Below are positions 8,340 through 16,891 of a stretch of DNA of 64,000 bases, in pieces. Under the pieces are notes generated by a model that was not told the DNA's origin, made no database searches, and saw only the letters and a program-made list of their open reading frames with translations. Position 1 is the first letter of the stretch. Each line of letters starts with the position of its first letter. Position numbers and translations under genes: made by a program. Origin of the DNA: Hymenobacter sediminis (lineage in GTDB: Bacteria > Bacteroidota > Bacteroidia > Cytophagales > Hymenobacteraceae); NCBI RefSeq assembly GCF_003231285.1, contig NZ_QKNS01000012.1, positions 1 to 64,000 of the forward strand, read 5' to 3'.

Positions 8340-9030
8340 TTGAACGTGGTTTTTGGCTTATAAAACGTGGTCTTTAGGCTTATAAAACGTGAGAATTCGC
8401 TTATAAAACGTGGTAATAAAAGGTATAAAAAGTGGTTTTTCGCTTATAAAAAGTGGTTTTATACCTTTATATGCTACTGTGTATCAGCAAGTTATAAGCC
8501 CTACAAATAGAACAAGTAATAGCAAATAACTCACAAAGGTTGATGTTACCCCCCTCGATAAGCTTTTAGATGGTCGGCTGCAAACCACCAGCCAAACAAA
8601 CAAGAAAACAACACAACGAACAGAAGAAAACAGACGTCATTAAGGGATTGCACTTTTTTAAGACGTTAGTTACTGATTCAAAGTTAATCTCACGTTTTAT
8701 AAGCGACTACAGCTTCTCGAAGCCGAGACGGGAATCGGTGCTCTGCACCACTTTTTATAAGTCATTCCAACTTTTTTCAAGGTCAAACAGATGTTTACTA
8801 ACTTTTTGCTAACTATTAGCTAACAATGAATTACCACTTTTTATAAGTCCCGGCAGTGCTCCCAGCGGCCAACTAGCACGTTTTATAAGCGCAACCCCAG
8901 GCCACTATCCGCAGTAAATGCCCTCTTTTTGCCCTGGGTGCGCGGTTTAGCTCCCTCAGCGGAACACAGCAGTTGCGCCGCCTGCGGGCAAGGGCGGGCT
9001 GCCAGACGACCGGCGCTTATAAAAAGTGAG
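8340..9030. other. Replication origin with iterons in both orientations
   Basis: Repeated copies of a unit close to GCTTATAAAACGTGG surround an AT-rich region next to the initiator gene. Plus-strand copies: 8355-8370, 8378-8393, 8398-8413, 8422-8435 (GGTATAAAAAGTGG) and 8441-8456, spaced about 20-24 bases, two helical turns. Inverted copies: 8689-8705, 8748-8761, 8834-8847 and 8878-8892. A further plus copy is at 9014-9030. Two variants occur, with C or A at the tenth position. The region 8461-8690, low in GC, is the likely melting site. Confidence 0.88.
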
Positions 9031-9089
9031 CGCAGCCAGAGGGCATCGCGTGCAGCCTGGCGCCTCCCCTCCCCCACCGCCCAAAAGCA

Positions 9090-9113
9090 AAGCAGCCCCC
9101 GAAGAGGCTGCTT
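9090..9113 (-). terminator. Terminator of the parA operon
   Basis: Arms AAGCAGCC (9090-9097) and GGCTGCTT (9106-9113) form a hairpin about 30 bases past the stop of the small par gene; on the minus strand it is followed by a T-rich stretch (TTTGCTTTT). Confidence 0.65.
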
Positions 9114-9143
9114 GCACTGAGTCGGCGGAGAGAAGCCCCTCCC

Positions 9144-9629
9144 CTACTTAACCGGCAGCTTGCCAGACTTACGCAGGTAGGCATCGTAGTGGCGGTGGGC
9201 CGCCTCCAAGTAGTTCTTGATGGTAGTCGGGGTGTCCGGACCCGGCGTGGCCAGCAGCAGGCTCATCTTAATCTCCTGCACCACGGATTTGGCGATTTGC
9301 ACCGTATGCAGGGGCACTTCGGGCTCCGGGGCTGGTGCCGCGGCCGCGGCGGTCTTACGGCCCCGCGTGGAGGCACGCGCCCGAGCGGCTGTCGGTGGTC
9401 CTGGTTGCGAGACCGTGGGCTGCGGCGCCATAGCTGCGGGTTCAGGGGCAGGGGCCGCAACTACCGGCGCAGCTGTGGGCGTGGGGGGCGCAATGGGCTC
9501 TACCGGCGCCGGCGGCGTGGTGGCCGTGCGGGTGGCCTCCCCTCCCATTCCCGCCCGGGCCTGCTGGCGAGCCTCTTCGGGTACTTCAATGCGGCGGCGC
9601 GGCGTGATTTGTGGTTTCTCGAAGCCCAT
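9144..9629 (-). CDS. Small ParA partner protein (candidate centromere-binding protein)
   Basis: 161 residues. A basic N-terminus (MGFEKPQITPRRRIEVPEE), a long Ala-Pro linker (about residues 37-75) with a basic ARARASTRGRK segment, and a compact C-terminal helical domain (VQIAKSVVQEIKMSLLLA, then TTIKNYLEAAHRHYDAYLRK). The layout recalls DUF3408-type small proteins coded beside ParA in Bacteroidota elements, which may have a ribbon-helix-helix-like fold; that match is tentative. Its ATG overlaps the parA stop by one base (TAATG), so the two are translationally coupled. The array of 8-bp units upstream of parA is its most likely binding site. Confidence 0.65.
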   Translation of the reverse strand: MGFEKPQITPRRRIEVPEEARQQARAGMGGEATRTATTPPAPVEPIAPPTPTAAPVVAAPAPEPAAMAPQPTVSQPGPPTAARARASTRGRKTAAAAAPAPEPEVPLHTVQIAKSVVQEIKMSLLLATPGPDTPTTIKNYLEAAHRHYDAYLRKSGKLPVK

Positions 9630-10396
9630 TACTTAGCGGAGGTTGAAGCGGTGGATACGGTGGTAGCCGCGGTAGAACGGCGGTCGGGCAAGCCCAGGCG
9701 CTCGATGAGTTCCTCGCACACGCGGCGGATTTCCTCGCTCGTGTCCTTGGAGCCGCCGGCGTAGCGCGACCAGGCCGGGTTAAGCAGGCTGTAAAGCGTC
9801 GAGGCCCGGGTGTAGGCCTTGCGGTGGCCTAGGTACGAGTTAAAGCGCGCCAGGCCCAGTCCATCGATATAGTCGTCCATCTCTTTCTCCTCCCGCTGCC
9901 CCGCCACGCGCTTGGTGGGCAGGCCGTAGTACTGGAAGTCAATCTGGGCGTCGTCGGCGGCTTTCTTGATGGCCTCCAGGATGGTCATAAATTCGGCCGT
10001 AGAAGCCCGGTCCAGGTAATCCGACACCAGGGGCACTATCACCGCGTCGCAGGCCGTCAGGGCGTTGAACACGTCGTCGCCGTCGGCGCGGCCGGGCACG
10101 TCGATGATGATGAGGTCGTAGTTGTGCTCGGGATTATCGATGAAGTCAAAAATCTGGCTCAGCTGCCAGGGGTACACGTCGTAGGGATACTGGGCATCGG
10201 GGTTGACTTCGCGCAGCTTGGCGAAGTTGGCCGCGTCCACCTGCTCGCGGGTCTTGACAATGCTCTGCTGGTAGTCGCAGTCGAGGACGGCGATGCGCAA
10301 GCCGTACTCCGTTGCCAGCGGGGCAGCGAGCACCAGAGCCAGCGTGGATTTACCGGAGCCCCCCTTCTGGGTGGCAAAGCTGATAACCTTGGACAT
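9629..10396 (-). CDS. parA: ParA-family partition ATPase
   Basis: 255 residues from the ATG at 10396; the frame stays open further upstream but that part is a run of hydrophobic and low-complexity codons overlapping the repeat array. The deviant Walker A KGGSGKST is at residues 11-18, with the Walker A' region AVLDCDYQQS and the Walker B LIIIDVPG near residue 95. ParA moves plasmid copies apart on the nucleoid, driven by a partner bound at the centromere. It is a small ParA without an N-terminal HTH, the class that usually pairs with a small DNA-binding partner, here the next gene. The repeat array begins about 60 bases upstream. Confidence 0.92.
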   Translation of the reverse strand: MSKVISFATQKGGSGKSTLALVLAAPLATEYGLRIAVLDCDYQQSIVKTREQVDAANFAKLREVNPDAQYPYDVYPWQLSQIFDFIDNPEHNYDLIIIDVPGRADGDDVFNALTACDAVIVPLVSDYLDRASTAEFMTILEAIKKAADDAQIDFQYYGLPTKRVAGQREEKEMDDYIDGLGLARFNSYLGHRKAYTRASTLYSLLNPAWSRYAGGSKDTSEEIRRVCEELIERLGLPDRRSTAATTVSTASTSAK

Positions 10397-10458
10397 AGTG
10401 GGTGTGGGGTTGAGGCGTAGGTAGGTACCGGGGCAACGCGCCGGCAGGACAATAAACC

Positions 10459-10878
10459 AAAAGTAATAGAAAAGCAGAAAGCCAGAAGCGCAGAACAACA
10501 CTTTTGCTGAAAAGCAGAAGTGTTTTTAGCCAGAAAAGCATTTCTGCTTTTCTGTCGTCATGCGGTTCTGTCAAGTTGCAGAAAAGTTAAATAACAAAAA
10601 AGCAGAATCACACAACAACAGAAAAACAGGTTTGCAGAAGTGTGTTTTTGCAGAACCGCAGCTAGATGGGGCGGGTAGCTAGTGAGTACGTGAATTCAAC
10701 AGAAATACAAAACAACAGGACAACAGATTTGCACAAAAGCAGAAAGCAGGGAGCCGACGCGTAAGGGCACAGCTGGTAGAACTGTAGAACTACAGAAAAG
10801 CAGAATTGCGGCACAAGCGACCAGTTAGAGCTAGCAGGTGCCGTATATCAGCAACAGAAATGCAGAATTGCAGAACTG
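10459..10878. repeat. Array of in-phase 8-bp units (YAGAANNN), candidate parS centromere
   Basis: CAGAA (or TAGAA) recurs at 10467, 10475, 10483, 10491, 10515, 10531, 10579, 10603, 10619, 10635 and 10651, every interval being a multiple of 8. Reverse copies ending in TTCTG (units at 10539, 10547, 10563) fall in the same 8-base register. Further blocks, each internally phased by 8, start at 10700 (10700, 10740), 10777 (10777, 10785, 10793, 10801) and 10855 (10855, 10863, 10871). The array covers the parA promoter region, so it probably acts as centromere and operator for the Par proteins. Confidence 0.75.
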
Positions 10879-11144
10879 TTGATTTGAACCCAGCAGCTTA
10901 AAACCCGCGTCGGCGTGCCCTTGAGCTGCAATGCGGCATAATTGAATCAAAGCCAGCAACCAGCAATTAGCCAAATCAGGTTTTGGAGGAGCCTGGGTGC
11001 ATAGTCTGTTGCAACGGGTTTGATTCAGAACCTAGATGGCAAATGAAAGCGAAGTGCCCCGGGAGCTAACACTAATGTTCAAAGCTCCGTACTAGCTTCT
11101 TACTAACTTATTGCTAACTGTAGAATGGTCTTAGCAAGAAGAAC

Positions 11145-11243
11145 AACTCAGGCGTAGAGCTAACGTGCTATTCCTGAGTTATTTATAAACCAGCAGAGCT
11201 GTTTTAGCGGGCCATCTGAATGTAAGTAATTGGTTTACAGATG
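11145..11243. other. Inverted repeats upstream of mobilization genes, candidate oriT region
   Basis: AACTCAGG (11145-11152) pairs with CCTGAGTT (11173-11180), and CATCTG (11213-11218) with CAGATG (11238-11243). They lie just before the mobilization genes, where oriT often sits. No nic site is recognised. The rest of 10879-11144 shows no gene or clear structure. Confidence 0.35.
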
Positions 11244-11281
11244 TAAATGTGGGCCGCGAGCCTAACAACAACATACATGTC

Positions 11282-11839
11282 ATGAGTACAGCGCTTCGCA
11301 AACGGGTTACCCTCGACAGCATTGCCTACCGCAAAGCCGACGCGGCGGCCGCGGAAGTCGGCGCCAGCCTGGGGGCCTACACCAGTGCGGCCGTGGAGTA
11401 CTTTGCTACCCGAGGGCTCGACCCCCGTGCCACGGAAGCGCGCGAAGGGCAGCTCATCATGCAGCAGATAAAAAAGCTGGGTGACCGGGTCTTCGGCTTC
11501 ATGCAGGAGCAGGAGCGCACGCTGCTCACGGCCATGCTCGAAGAAATGCTGCGTACCCGCATCACGCTGGAGCGGGTGCTGCGCATGAACGAAATCCTGG
11601 TAAGCAACCTAAACGCGCAGCTGGAAACGCTCAGCGAAGCGCAGCTGCAGCGGCAGCAGCAGGCGCTCCAATTGCTGCGCCAGCGCAACGAAGAAGCGGT
11701 AGAAAGGCAGGTAAAAGAAGCGCTGCTGACCGCCCGCAAACAGGGCCCGGGAAAGCACCAGGCGCCAGTGGAAAGCCAAGTAAATCCGGGGCAATCGGGA
11801 GAAGAAGGAGCTACTTCCAGCGAACTTAAAGCAGGTTAA
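11282..11839 (+). CDS. Mobilization accessory protein (BfmA/BtgA-like)
   Basis: 185 residues from the ATG at 11282 (MSTALRKRVTLDSIAYRKAD); an ATG 33 bases earlier is possible. The N-terminal 60 residues suggest a ribbon-helix-helix-like DNA-binding part (KRVTLDSIAYRKAD, then AYTSAAVEYFATRG), and residues ~75-160 form a long amphipathic, Gln- and Arg-rich coiled coil. It ends seven bases before the relaxase start. The arrangement matches BfmA/BtgA accessory proteins of Bacteroides mobilizable plasmids, which help the relaxase bind oriT. DNA binding upstream of its own gene is expected. Confidence 0.7.
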   Translation: MSTALRKRVTLDSIAYRKADAAAAEVGASLGAYTSAAVEYFATRGLDPRATEAREGQLIMQQIKKLGDRVFGFMQEQERTLLTAMLEEMLRTRITLERVLRMNEILVSNLNAQLETLSEAQLQRQQQALQLLRQRNEEAVERQVKEALLTARKQGPGKHQAPVESQVNPGQSGEEGATSSELKAG

Positions 11840-11846
11840 AAGGCCG

Positions 11847-12881
11847 ATGTACGTCAAACTTATCAACCCCAAAACGCACGGCAAAGCGGCGTATACCAAT
11901 ACCGGCAGCTGCGCGCAAACACTGAATTATCTGCAGCACGAAGCGGTAGGGGAGGGGCAGGAAGCAACGTTTTTTAACGCCGATTCGGACGAGCTCGGCG
12001 CTGCGCAGCTGCTGCAACGCATCGACTCCAACGTGAAAGGACTGCGGGCCACGGAGGCCAAATTTTACTCGCTGGTGCTGAGTCCCAGCGAGCAGGAGCT
12101 GGCCCACATCGGCAACGACCCCGACAAGCTCAAGGCGTACACCCGGCAGGTCATGGACCAGTACGCGCAGAACTTCCGGCTGCCCGGTGGCCGGCAGCTG
12201 GACAGCCAAAGCCTGGTATGGGGGGCCATCCTCCACCAGGACCGCACCCACCGGGGGACGGACCCCGAGGTAGTGGCGGGCACGGCCAAGGCCGGCGCCA
12301 AGCGCGCGGGCCTTCAGACGCACGTGCACATCATCGTCAGCGCCCGTGACCGGGAGCAAAAGCTGACCCTCAACCCCGGCGGGCGCCGGCAGCGGTTTGA
12401 CCTGATGCGCTGGCAAGCGGCGGCCGGCCGGCAGTTTGAGCAGCAGTTCGGCTACGAGGCCCAGGCGCACGAGAAGCTGCGGCCCAAGGCAGCCCGGCCA
12501 CGCGACCCGGCCTACGATGCCGGCCGGCTGGAGAAGATTGCCGGGCGCGTGGCTGCCATCAACCAGCTGGTGCCCCGGGAGCAGCACCTGGCGCCGGACC
12601 GGGTGCAGGCCATTGCCCAGGCCCGGCAGTTTGACAAGACGTTTTACCGGATGCTGCGCCGGGTGGAGGAGCGCGCCCGCGACGGCCGACCCATCGACAA
12701 CGCCCTGCAGCTGCTGCGCACCGGGCGGGAGCAGGCCCCGGCCCCGCAGCGCCAGGCGGTGACGGCCCTGCACGCGGTCCAACACCTGGTGCGCAACGCC
12801 CAAGCTACCCGGGACGAGCGCACCGAGCAGGTGGCCGAGAAGCCCGGGCGCCGCAGCGCCGAGCTGGATATCGAGATGTAA
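11847..12881 (+). CDS. Relaxase (MobB/BtgB-like, DUF5712 type)
   Basis: 344 residues. The start MYVKLINPKTHGKAAYTNTG and the downstream HVHIIVSARDR motif at about residues 158-168 fit the HUH-type relaxase fold of the DUF5712/BtgB group, in which the two histidines bind the metal ion and a tyrosine in the N-terminal part attacks the nic site. Candidate catalytic tyrosines are in the first 30 residues (KAAYTNTG, TLNYLQHEA). The C-terminal ~130 residues are helical and Arg-rich and may contact the coupling protein. It is shorter than MobA relaxases with a primase domain. It would nick oriT and pilot the strand through the Tra channel. Confidence 0.75.
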   Translation: MYVKLINPKTHGKAAYTNTGSCAQTLNYLQHEAVGEGQEATFFNADSDELGAAQLLQRIDSNVKGLRATEAKFYSLVLSPSEQELAHIGNDPDKLKAYTRQVMDQYAQNFRLPGGRQLDSQSLVWGAILHQDRTHRGTDPEVVAGTAKAGAKRAGLQTHVHIIVSARDREQKLTLNPGGRRQRFDLMRWQAAAGRQFEQQFGYEAQAHEKLRPKAARPRDPAYDAGRLEKIAGRVAAINQLVPREQHLAPDRVQAIAQARQFDKTFYRMLRRVEERARDGRPIDNALQLLRTGREQAPAPQRQAVTALHAVQHLVRNAQATRDERTEQVAEKPGRRSAELDIEM

Positions 12882-12907
12882 ACCCACCCCATCCTATTTC
12901 CCCCCCC

Positions 12908-15163
12908 ATGCTAAACCAACCACCCCGGCCCGCGTCCGCTTCACAATCCGTCTTGCTCATCCTGGCCCTGCTGCTGGCGGGCCTGCTGGCCGGCGAGTGG
13001 TACGTGCTGCTGCACCCCGCGGAGCTGGCCGCGGCCCGCGCCGCGCAACACCAGGCAGCACAGGCACCCCGGCTGACGCCAGGGCAGCGCCTGGCCGCCC
13101 GGCTGGCCGTACTCAACCGGCAGCGGGCCGAAGCGCGGCGCACGCGGCTGCGGCGGCAAGCGGCGCCCGTGGTGGGCAAGCCGGCTGCCGAGCTGGCCAC
13201 CGCCACGAGTCAGGCCGGTGACCAGGTCGTGCGCACGGGCGGGACGGCGGCCCTGCGCGTGGCCACCGCCGGGCAGGAATTTCAACAGAAGGTACTGGTG
13301 AAGGCCGGCCGGTTTTACGACGCGGCCGGCGGGTACCTGCGGGGGCTGCTGCTGCTCGTAGCCCTGGCGCTGGTATTCCTGCAGTCGGCGCCGGCGCGCA
13401 AACCGGGGCAGACCCGCCGCAAGCCGTTACGACCCCAGGCCGTGCGCATCGTAGTGGCCAGCTGCGCGGGCCTGGCCCTGCTCAGCGCCTACGTACTGCT
13501 CGGCATCACCTCGTACCCGACCGGCTTTATCCGGGTAGGCTACCCCGTGACGGCGGCGTTGGTGCTGGCCAGCGGCTTTGTGGTAGGGCTGCTGCGGGCG
13601 CTGACCAAAAGCCCGGACTTTGGGCTGAGCGTGGAGCGCAAGCGGGTGGACACACCCGATGGGTTCAGCCTGCCCACGGAAGGGGGCGGTTGGGTGAACG
13701 TACCCAATCCCTACCGGGGCGTGCTGGTGCTGGGCGGTGCCGGCGCAGGCAAAACGTACTCCATCGGGGAGCCCGTGATTGAGCAGCTGGCGGCCAAGAA
13801 TTTTGCCGGGCTCATCTACGACTTCAAGTTCCCGGTGCTGGCGGAGACGGCGCAGAAGGCGCTGGAGCTGGCCGGGCGCCGGCCGGATGCCGGGCGGCGA
13901 CTGCCCAACGGGGAGCCCGAGCCGGCGGTGGTGCTGCACGTCATCAACTTCCGCGACCTGACGCGCAGCGAGCGGGTCAACCCCTTGCGAGCCGCGGACA
14001 TGCCGGTGGTGGCGTTTGCCGAGGAGTACTCCCGGGCCATCATCAACAACTTGAACCCGGCCAGCATCCGCAAGATGGAGTTTTTCGACATCAGCGCCGT
14101 GGCCTACCTGACGGGCATCATCTGGTTTTACAAAAAGCATTTCCCGCGCTACTGCACCATCCCCCACGTAGTGGCCACGGCCATCCACAAGGACTTCAAG
14201 CACGTGCTCTCGATGCTGGAAACCGACCCCGAGTGCGCCGGCATGGTGCGCAGCATTGTGACGGCCGTGGAGCAGCGGGCCGAAAAGCAGGTAGCCGCCG
14301 TGGTGGGCACGCTGCAGGTGATACTGAACCGCATCAACTCCCCGGAAATCGTGTGGGTGCTCACGCCCGACGAGGCGAAAGGGGAGGGGTTCTCGCTGAA
14401 CCTGAACGACCCCCAGCAGCCGGCGCTGCTCTGCATCGGCAACGACCCGACGCTAAAGGAAACCTTTTCGCCGGTGGTCAGCTGCATCATCACCGTGGCC
14501 ATCAAGCTCATGAACCAGCAGCACAAGCACCGCAGCTACGTCTTCCTCGACGAGGCCGCCACGGTCTACGTGCCGGGGCTGGAGCTGCTGCCCGCCACGG
14601 CCCGCAGCAACAAGGTGGCCACCATCTACATGACCCAGGATTTGGCGCAGATGACCGATGCCTATGGTCCTGAAAAGATGAAGGTTATGGTTTCCAACCT
14701 CAACAACCAGTTTTTCGGCAAGGTCAACTCGCTCGACACGGCCAAGTTCATTTCCGAGCTCGTGGGCCGCGAGGACAAGCAGATGCACAGCACCAGCACC
14801 GGCAAGAGCCAGGGCGGGGCGGGCAGCCGCGGCAGCCACAGTTCCAACCTGAGCACCAGCTACCAGGAGCGCAACCTGGTGCGGGTGCAGGACGCCATCA
14901 GCTTGCAGCAGGGCGAGTTTATCGGGCAGACTGTGGAAACCGAGCGCACCTTCTTCCAGGGCATCATCTCCCGGGCCGATGCCACCCCGGAGCGTTTCCC
15001 GCTGCACCCGGTGGCCACGTTCGGCGACAGCGAAGAAGATAGCGCCGCCACGCTCTCGGTGGTGGTGCAGGAGAACTACCGGCGCGTCAGCCAGCAGGTC
15101 CGAGAAACCCTGGCCCTGCACGCAAATACCTTAGCAGGAGCCACAAAGAATGAGGTCGAATAG
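12908..15163 (+). CDS. Type IV coupling protein (VirD4/TraG-type ATPase)
   Basis: 751 residues. Four N-terminal membrane segments are visible: about residues 15-35, 145-162, 180-200 and 210-228. Residues ~275-283 hold the Walker A GGAGAGKT, followed by LIYDFKFPVLAET; the Walker B YVFLDEAATVYVPG is near residue 545 and the sensor region ATIYMTQDLAQM near 575. The C-terminal tail is Ser- and Gly-rich. It links the relaxosome to the secretion channel at the inner membrane. It lies 26 bases after the relaxase gene. Four membrane passes are typical for the Bacteroidota coupling proteins. Confidence 0.92.
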   Translation: MLNQPPRPASASQSVLLILALLLAGLLAGEWYVLLHPAELAAARAAQHQAAQAPRLTPGQRLAARLAVLNRQRAEARRTRLRRQAAPVVGKPAAELATATSQAGDQVVRTGGTAALRVATAGQEFQQKVLVKAGRFYDAAGGYLRGLLLLVALALVFLQSAPARKPGQTRRKPLRPQAVRIVVASCAGLALLSAYVLLGITSYPTGFIRVGYPVTAALVLASGFVVGLLRALTKSPDFGLSVERKRVDTPDGFSLPTEGGGWVNVPNPYRGVLVLGGAGAGKTYSIGEPVIEQLAAKNFAGLIYDFKFPVLAETAQKALELAGRRPDAGRRLPNGEPEPAVVLHVINFRDLTRSERVNPLRAADMPVVAFAEEYSRAIINNLNPASIRKMEFFDISAVAYLTGIIWFYKKHFPRYCTIPHVVATAIHKDFKHVLSMLETDPECAGMVRSIVTAVEQRAEKQVAAVVGTLQVILNRINSPEIVWVLTPDEAKGEGFSLNLNDPQQPALLCIGNDPTLKETFSPVVSCIITVAIKLMNQQHKHRSYVFLDEAATVYVPGLELLPATARSNKVATIYMTQDLAQMTDAYGPEKMKVMVSNLNNQFFGKVNSLDTAKFISELVGREDKQMHSTSTGKSQGGAGSRGSHSSNLSTSYQERNLVRVQDAISLQQGEFIGQTVETERTFFQGIISRADATPERFPLHPVATFGDSEEDSAATLSVVVQENYRRVSQQVRETLALHANTLAGATKNEVE

Positions 15164-15242
15164 CCTCGAAAACCCAGCAGAGAGGGACGTTAAGCCACTT
15201 TTTTCTGTTAAGTAAGTACCCAACACCTAGACTTCCATTCCG

Positions 15243-15515
15243 ATGATGAAGAGCTTTTTTACCCCGGCCCCGGCCGGCCTTGATGCCGAGCAACTCGCGG
15301 CTCGCCAGGAGCGGGAGCGCGGCGCCAACAACTCCATTGCCATCCTGATGAGCAACGGCCCGGCGCCGAGCCCGGAGAGTGTGGCCATCATGCAGCGCTA
15401 CGTGGACGGAGAGTTGAGCATTGACGAGGCCATTGAACTCAACGACGCGCTGCTGCTGGCGCGCTACCAGCCGGGCGCCGCCCCGGCCAGCTCCGAGGAC
15501 CAAGCCACCCGCTGA
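15243..15515 (+). CDS. VbhA-like antitoxin of a Fic module
   Basis: A 90-residue protein whose C-terminal half (SPESVAIMQRYVDGELSIDE) matches the VbhA antitoxin family, where a short helix carrying S-x-x-x-E-G/N obstructs the Fic ATP site. At the expected place it reads S31-I-A-I-L-M, with leucine where the inhibitory glutamate should be, and no other S-x-x-x-E-G/N occurs. Its TGA overlaps the Fic ATG by two bases (TGATG region), so the pair is coupled. Either a diverged inhibitory motif or a non-inhibitory partner is possible. Confidence 0.7.
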   Translation: MMKSFFTPAPAGLDAEQLAARQERERGANNSIAILMSNGPAPSPESVAIMQRYVDGELSIDEAIELNDALLLARYQPGAAPASSEDQATR

Positions 15516-16879
15516 TGGTAGCCGGCGACCGATTCAGCGACGAAAATGGAGTACGGATAAACCGGCTGGGCATTACCGACCCCCAGCAGCTGGCCCAGGC
15601 CGAAACCGACTCCTCGCTGCTGCGCCTGCAGCGGCTCAACCTGCAGGGCGGCATCCCCGGCGGGCGCTACGACCACGCCCACCTCAAACAGGTGCACCAG
15701 AAGCTGTTTGAGGGCGTTTACCCCTGGGCCGGCGAAACCCGGGCTGACCGGGAATTTCAGGGCCACAAGCCCACGTACGTTACCGGCTTCAAGGAAACGA
15801 TGACCTATGCGCCATACAAGGAGATTGAGCAGCGGCTAAACGCCATCGGCGCGCAGCTGGGCCAGGAGAACTACCTAAAAGGGCTGTCGGAGGAAAAGTT
15901 TGCCGAGCGCGCGGCTTACTACCTCGACCAGTACAACCACACCCACGCCTTTCGCGACGGCAATGGCCGCACGCTGCAGGCCACGTTTGTGCAACTGGGC
16001 CAGGAAGCCGGCTACCAGGTGGACTTTGCCCGCATCGACCCGGCCACGCTCAACCGGGCCCGCGACCTGGCCATCGTGCGCCCGCACGCACCCGAAGAGG
16101 CAGCAAAGAACCTGCAGGCCTTGAAAGCCATGTTCGAGCAGGTCATCAGCCCGGCGCCCGGCCTCGAAGCCGAGCAGCGGCGCGACCCAAGTCAGGCGCG
16201 TCCCCTAGCCGCTTTGTCCCCGGAGATGAGAGCCATGGATGCCCGACGCGAACTGGAGGTAACGGGCTACCGGGTGATGGACATCGTGGCCAACATGCCC
16301 GGCGCTGGCAATTACGAGAAGGGCGTGGCGGTAGGGAAGGGGGTAGAGGCGACGAACCTAAATCCCGCGGCGATTCAGACCCATTTGGCGCAGTTTCAGC
16401 AGGCCGCGGAGAAGATTAGCAAGCATCCCGCGCTGCAGGGGCCTGATGCCCGGCAGGACCGGACGGATGCCAGTCGGTTTCGGGTGGCAGCTGAGCAGGT
16501 TCAGGCATTAACCGTGCTGAAAGAATCTAATGTTGGGAAGGTGCTCGGGCTGCCCAAAACTCACGATGAGGCTCAGGCCGTTTTCAAGCGGGCTGCTGAG
16601 CAAGTAGCACTAGGCCTGCGCGAGCACGGGAAAGGATTGGACGCGGCTAGACTTCAGGAAGTAGCCCGGCACGTTGAGCGCACACCCTTTATCGGTGGGT
16701 TGAACCGGGAAAATGTTGGTAAGTCCATCGACGCGGCTGACCGGATTCCGGCACTGAGGGGTAGTAGTCAACTGAGCGAACTAAAAAGAGCGGTGAGCCT
16801 AATGGAGAGGGCTCCCTTGGCCCAGGAACGTAGTGCGGCCAGCGGTTCCGCACTCCATGTGGGCGGCATCGAGCGCTAG
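15515..16879 (+). CDS. Fic/DOC family protein, possible conjugation-delivered toxin
   Basis: 454 residues. Residues ~25-195 form the Fic domain: GGRYDHAHLKQVHQKLFEGV and YPWAGETRADREF lead into the active-site loop HAFRDGNGRTLQ starting at residue 144. The catalytic histidine and the D-G-N-G-R core are present, but the usual HPF proline is Ala and the final arginine of GRxxR is Gln. Fic proteins transfer AMP to target proteins. The C-terminal ~250 residues are helical, Ala- and Arg-rich and unlike a standard Fic tail. The gene follows the coupling protein and its antitoxin; the only described analogue of this layout is Bartonella VbhA/VbhT, where the toxin is a type IV secretion substrate. 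Confidence 0.78.
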   Translation: MVAGDRFSDENGVRINRLGITDPQQLAQAETDSSLLRLQRLNLQGGIPGGRYDHAHLKQVHQKLFEGVYPWAGETRADREFQGHKPTYVTGFKETMTYAPYKEIEQRLNAIGAQLGQENYLKGLSEEKFAERAAYYLDQYNHTHAFRDGNGRTLQATFVQLGQEAGYQVDFARIDPATLNRARDLAIVRPHAPEEAAKNLQALKAMFEQVISPAPGLEAEQRRDPSQARPLAALSPEMRAMDARRELEVTGYRVMDIVANMPGAGNYEKGVAVGKGVEATNLNPAAIQTHLAQFQQAAEKISKHPALQGPDARQDRTDASRFRVAAEQVQALTVLKESNVGKVLGLPKTHDEAQAVFKRAAEQVALGLREHGKGLDAARLQEVARHVERTPFIGGLNRENVGKSIDAADRIPALRGSSQLSELKRAVSLMERAPLAQERSAASGSALHVGGIER

Positions 16880-16891
16880 ACATGCTAATAT

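Noticed and set aside
8340..9030. Iteron cluster as CRISPR array
   Set aside because: Units are about 15 bases with short variable spacing, both orientations, and no cas genes; the initiator gene is adjacent.
10459..10878. CAGAA array as simple low-complexity sequence
   Set aside because: The strict 8-base register including reverse units is not expected from composition alone, though a shuffled control is still needed.
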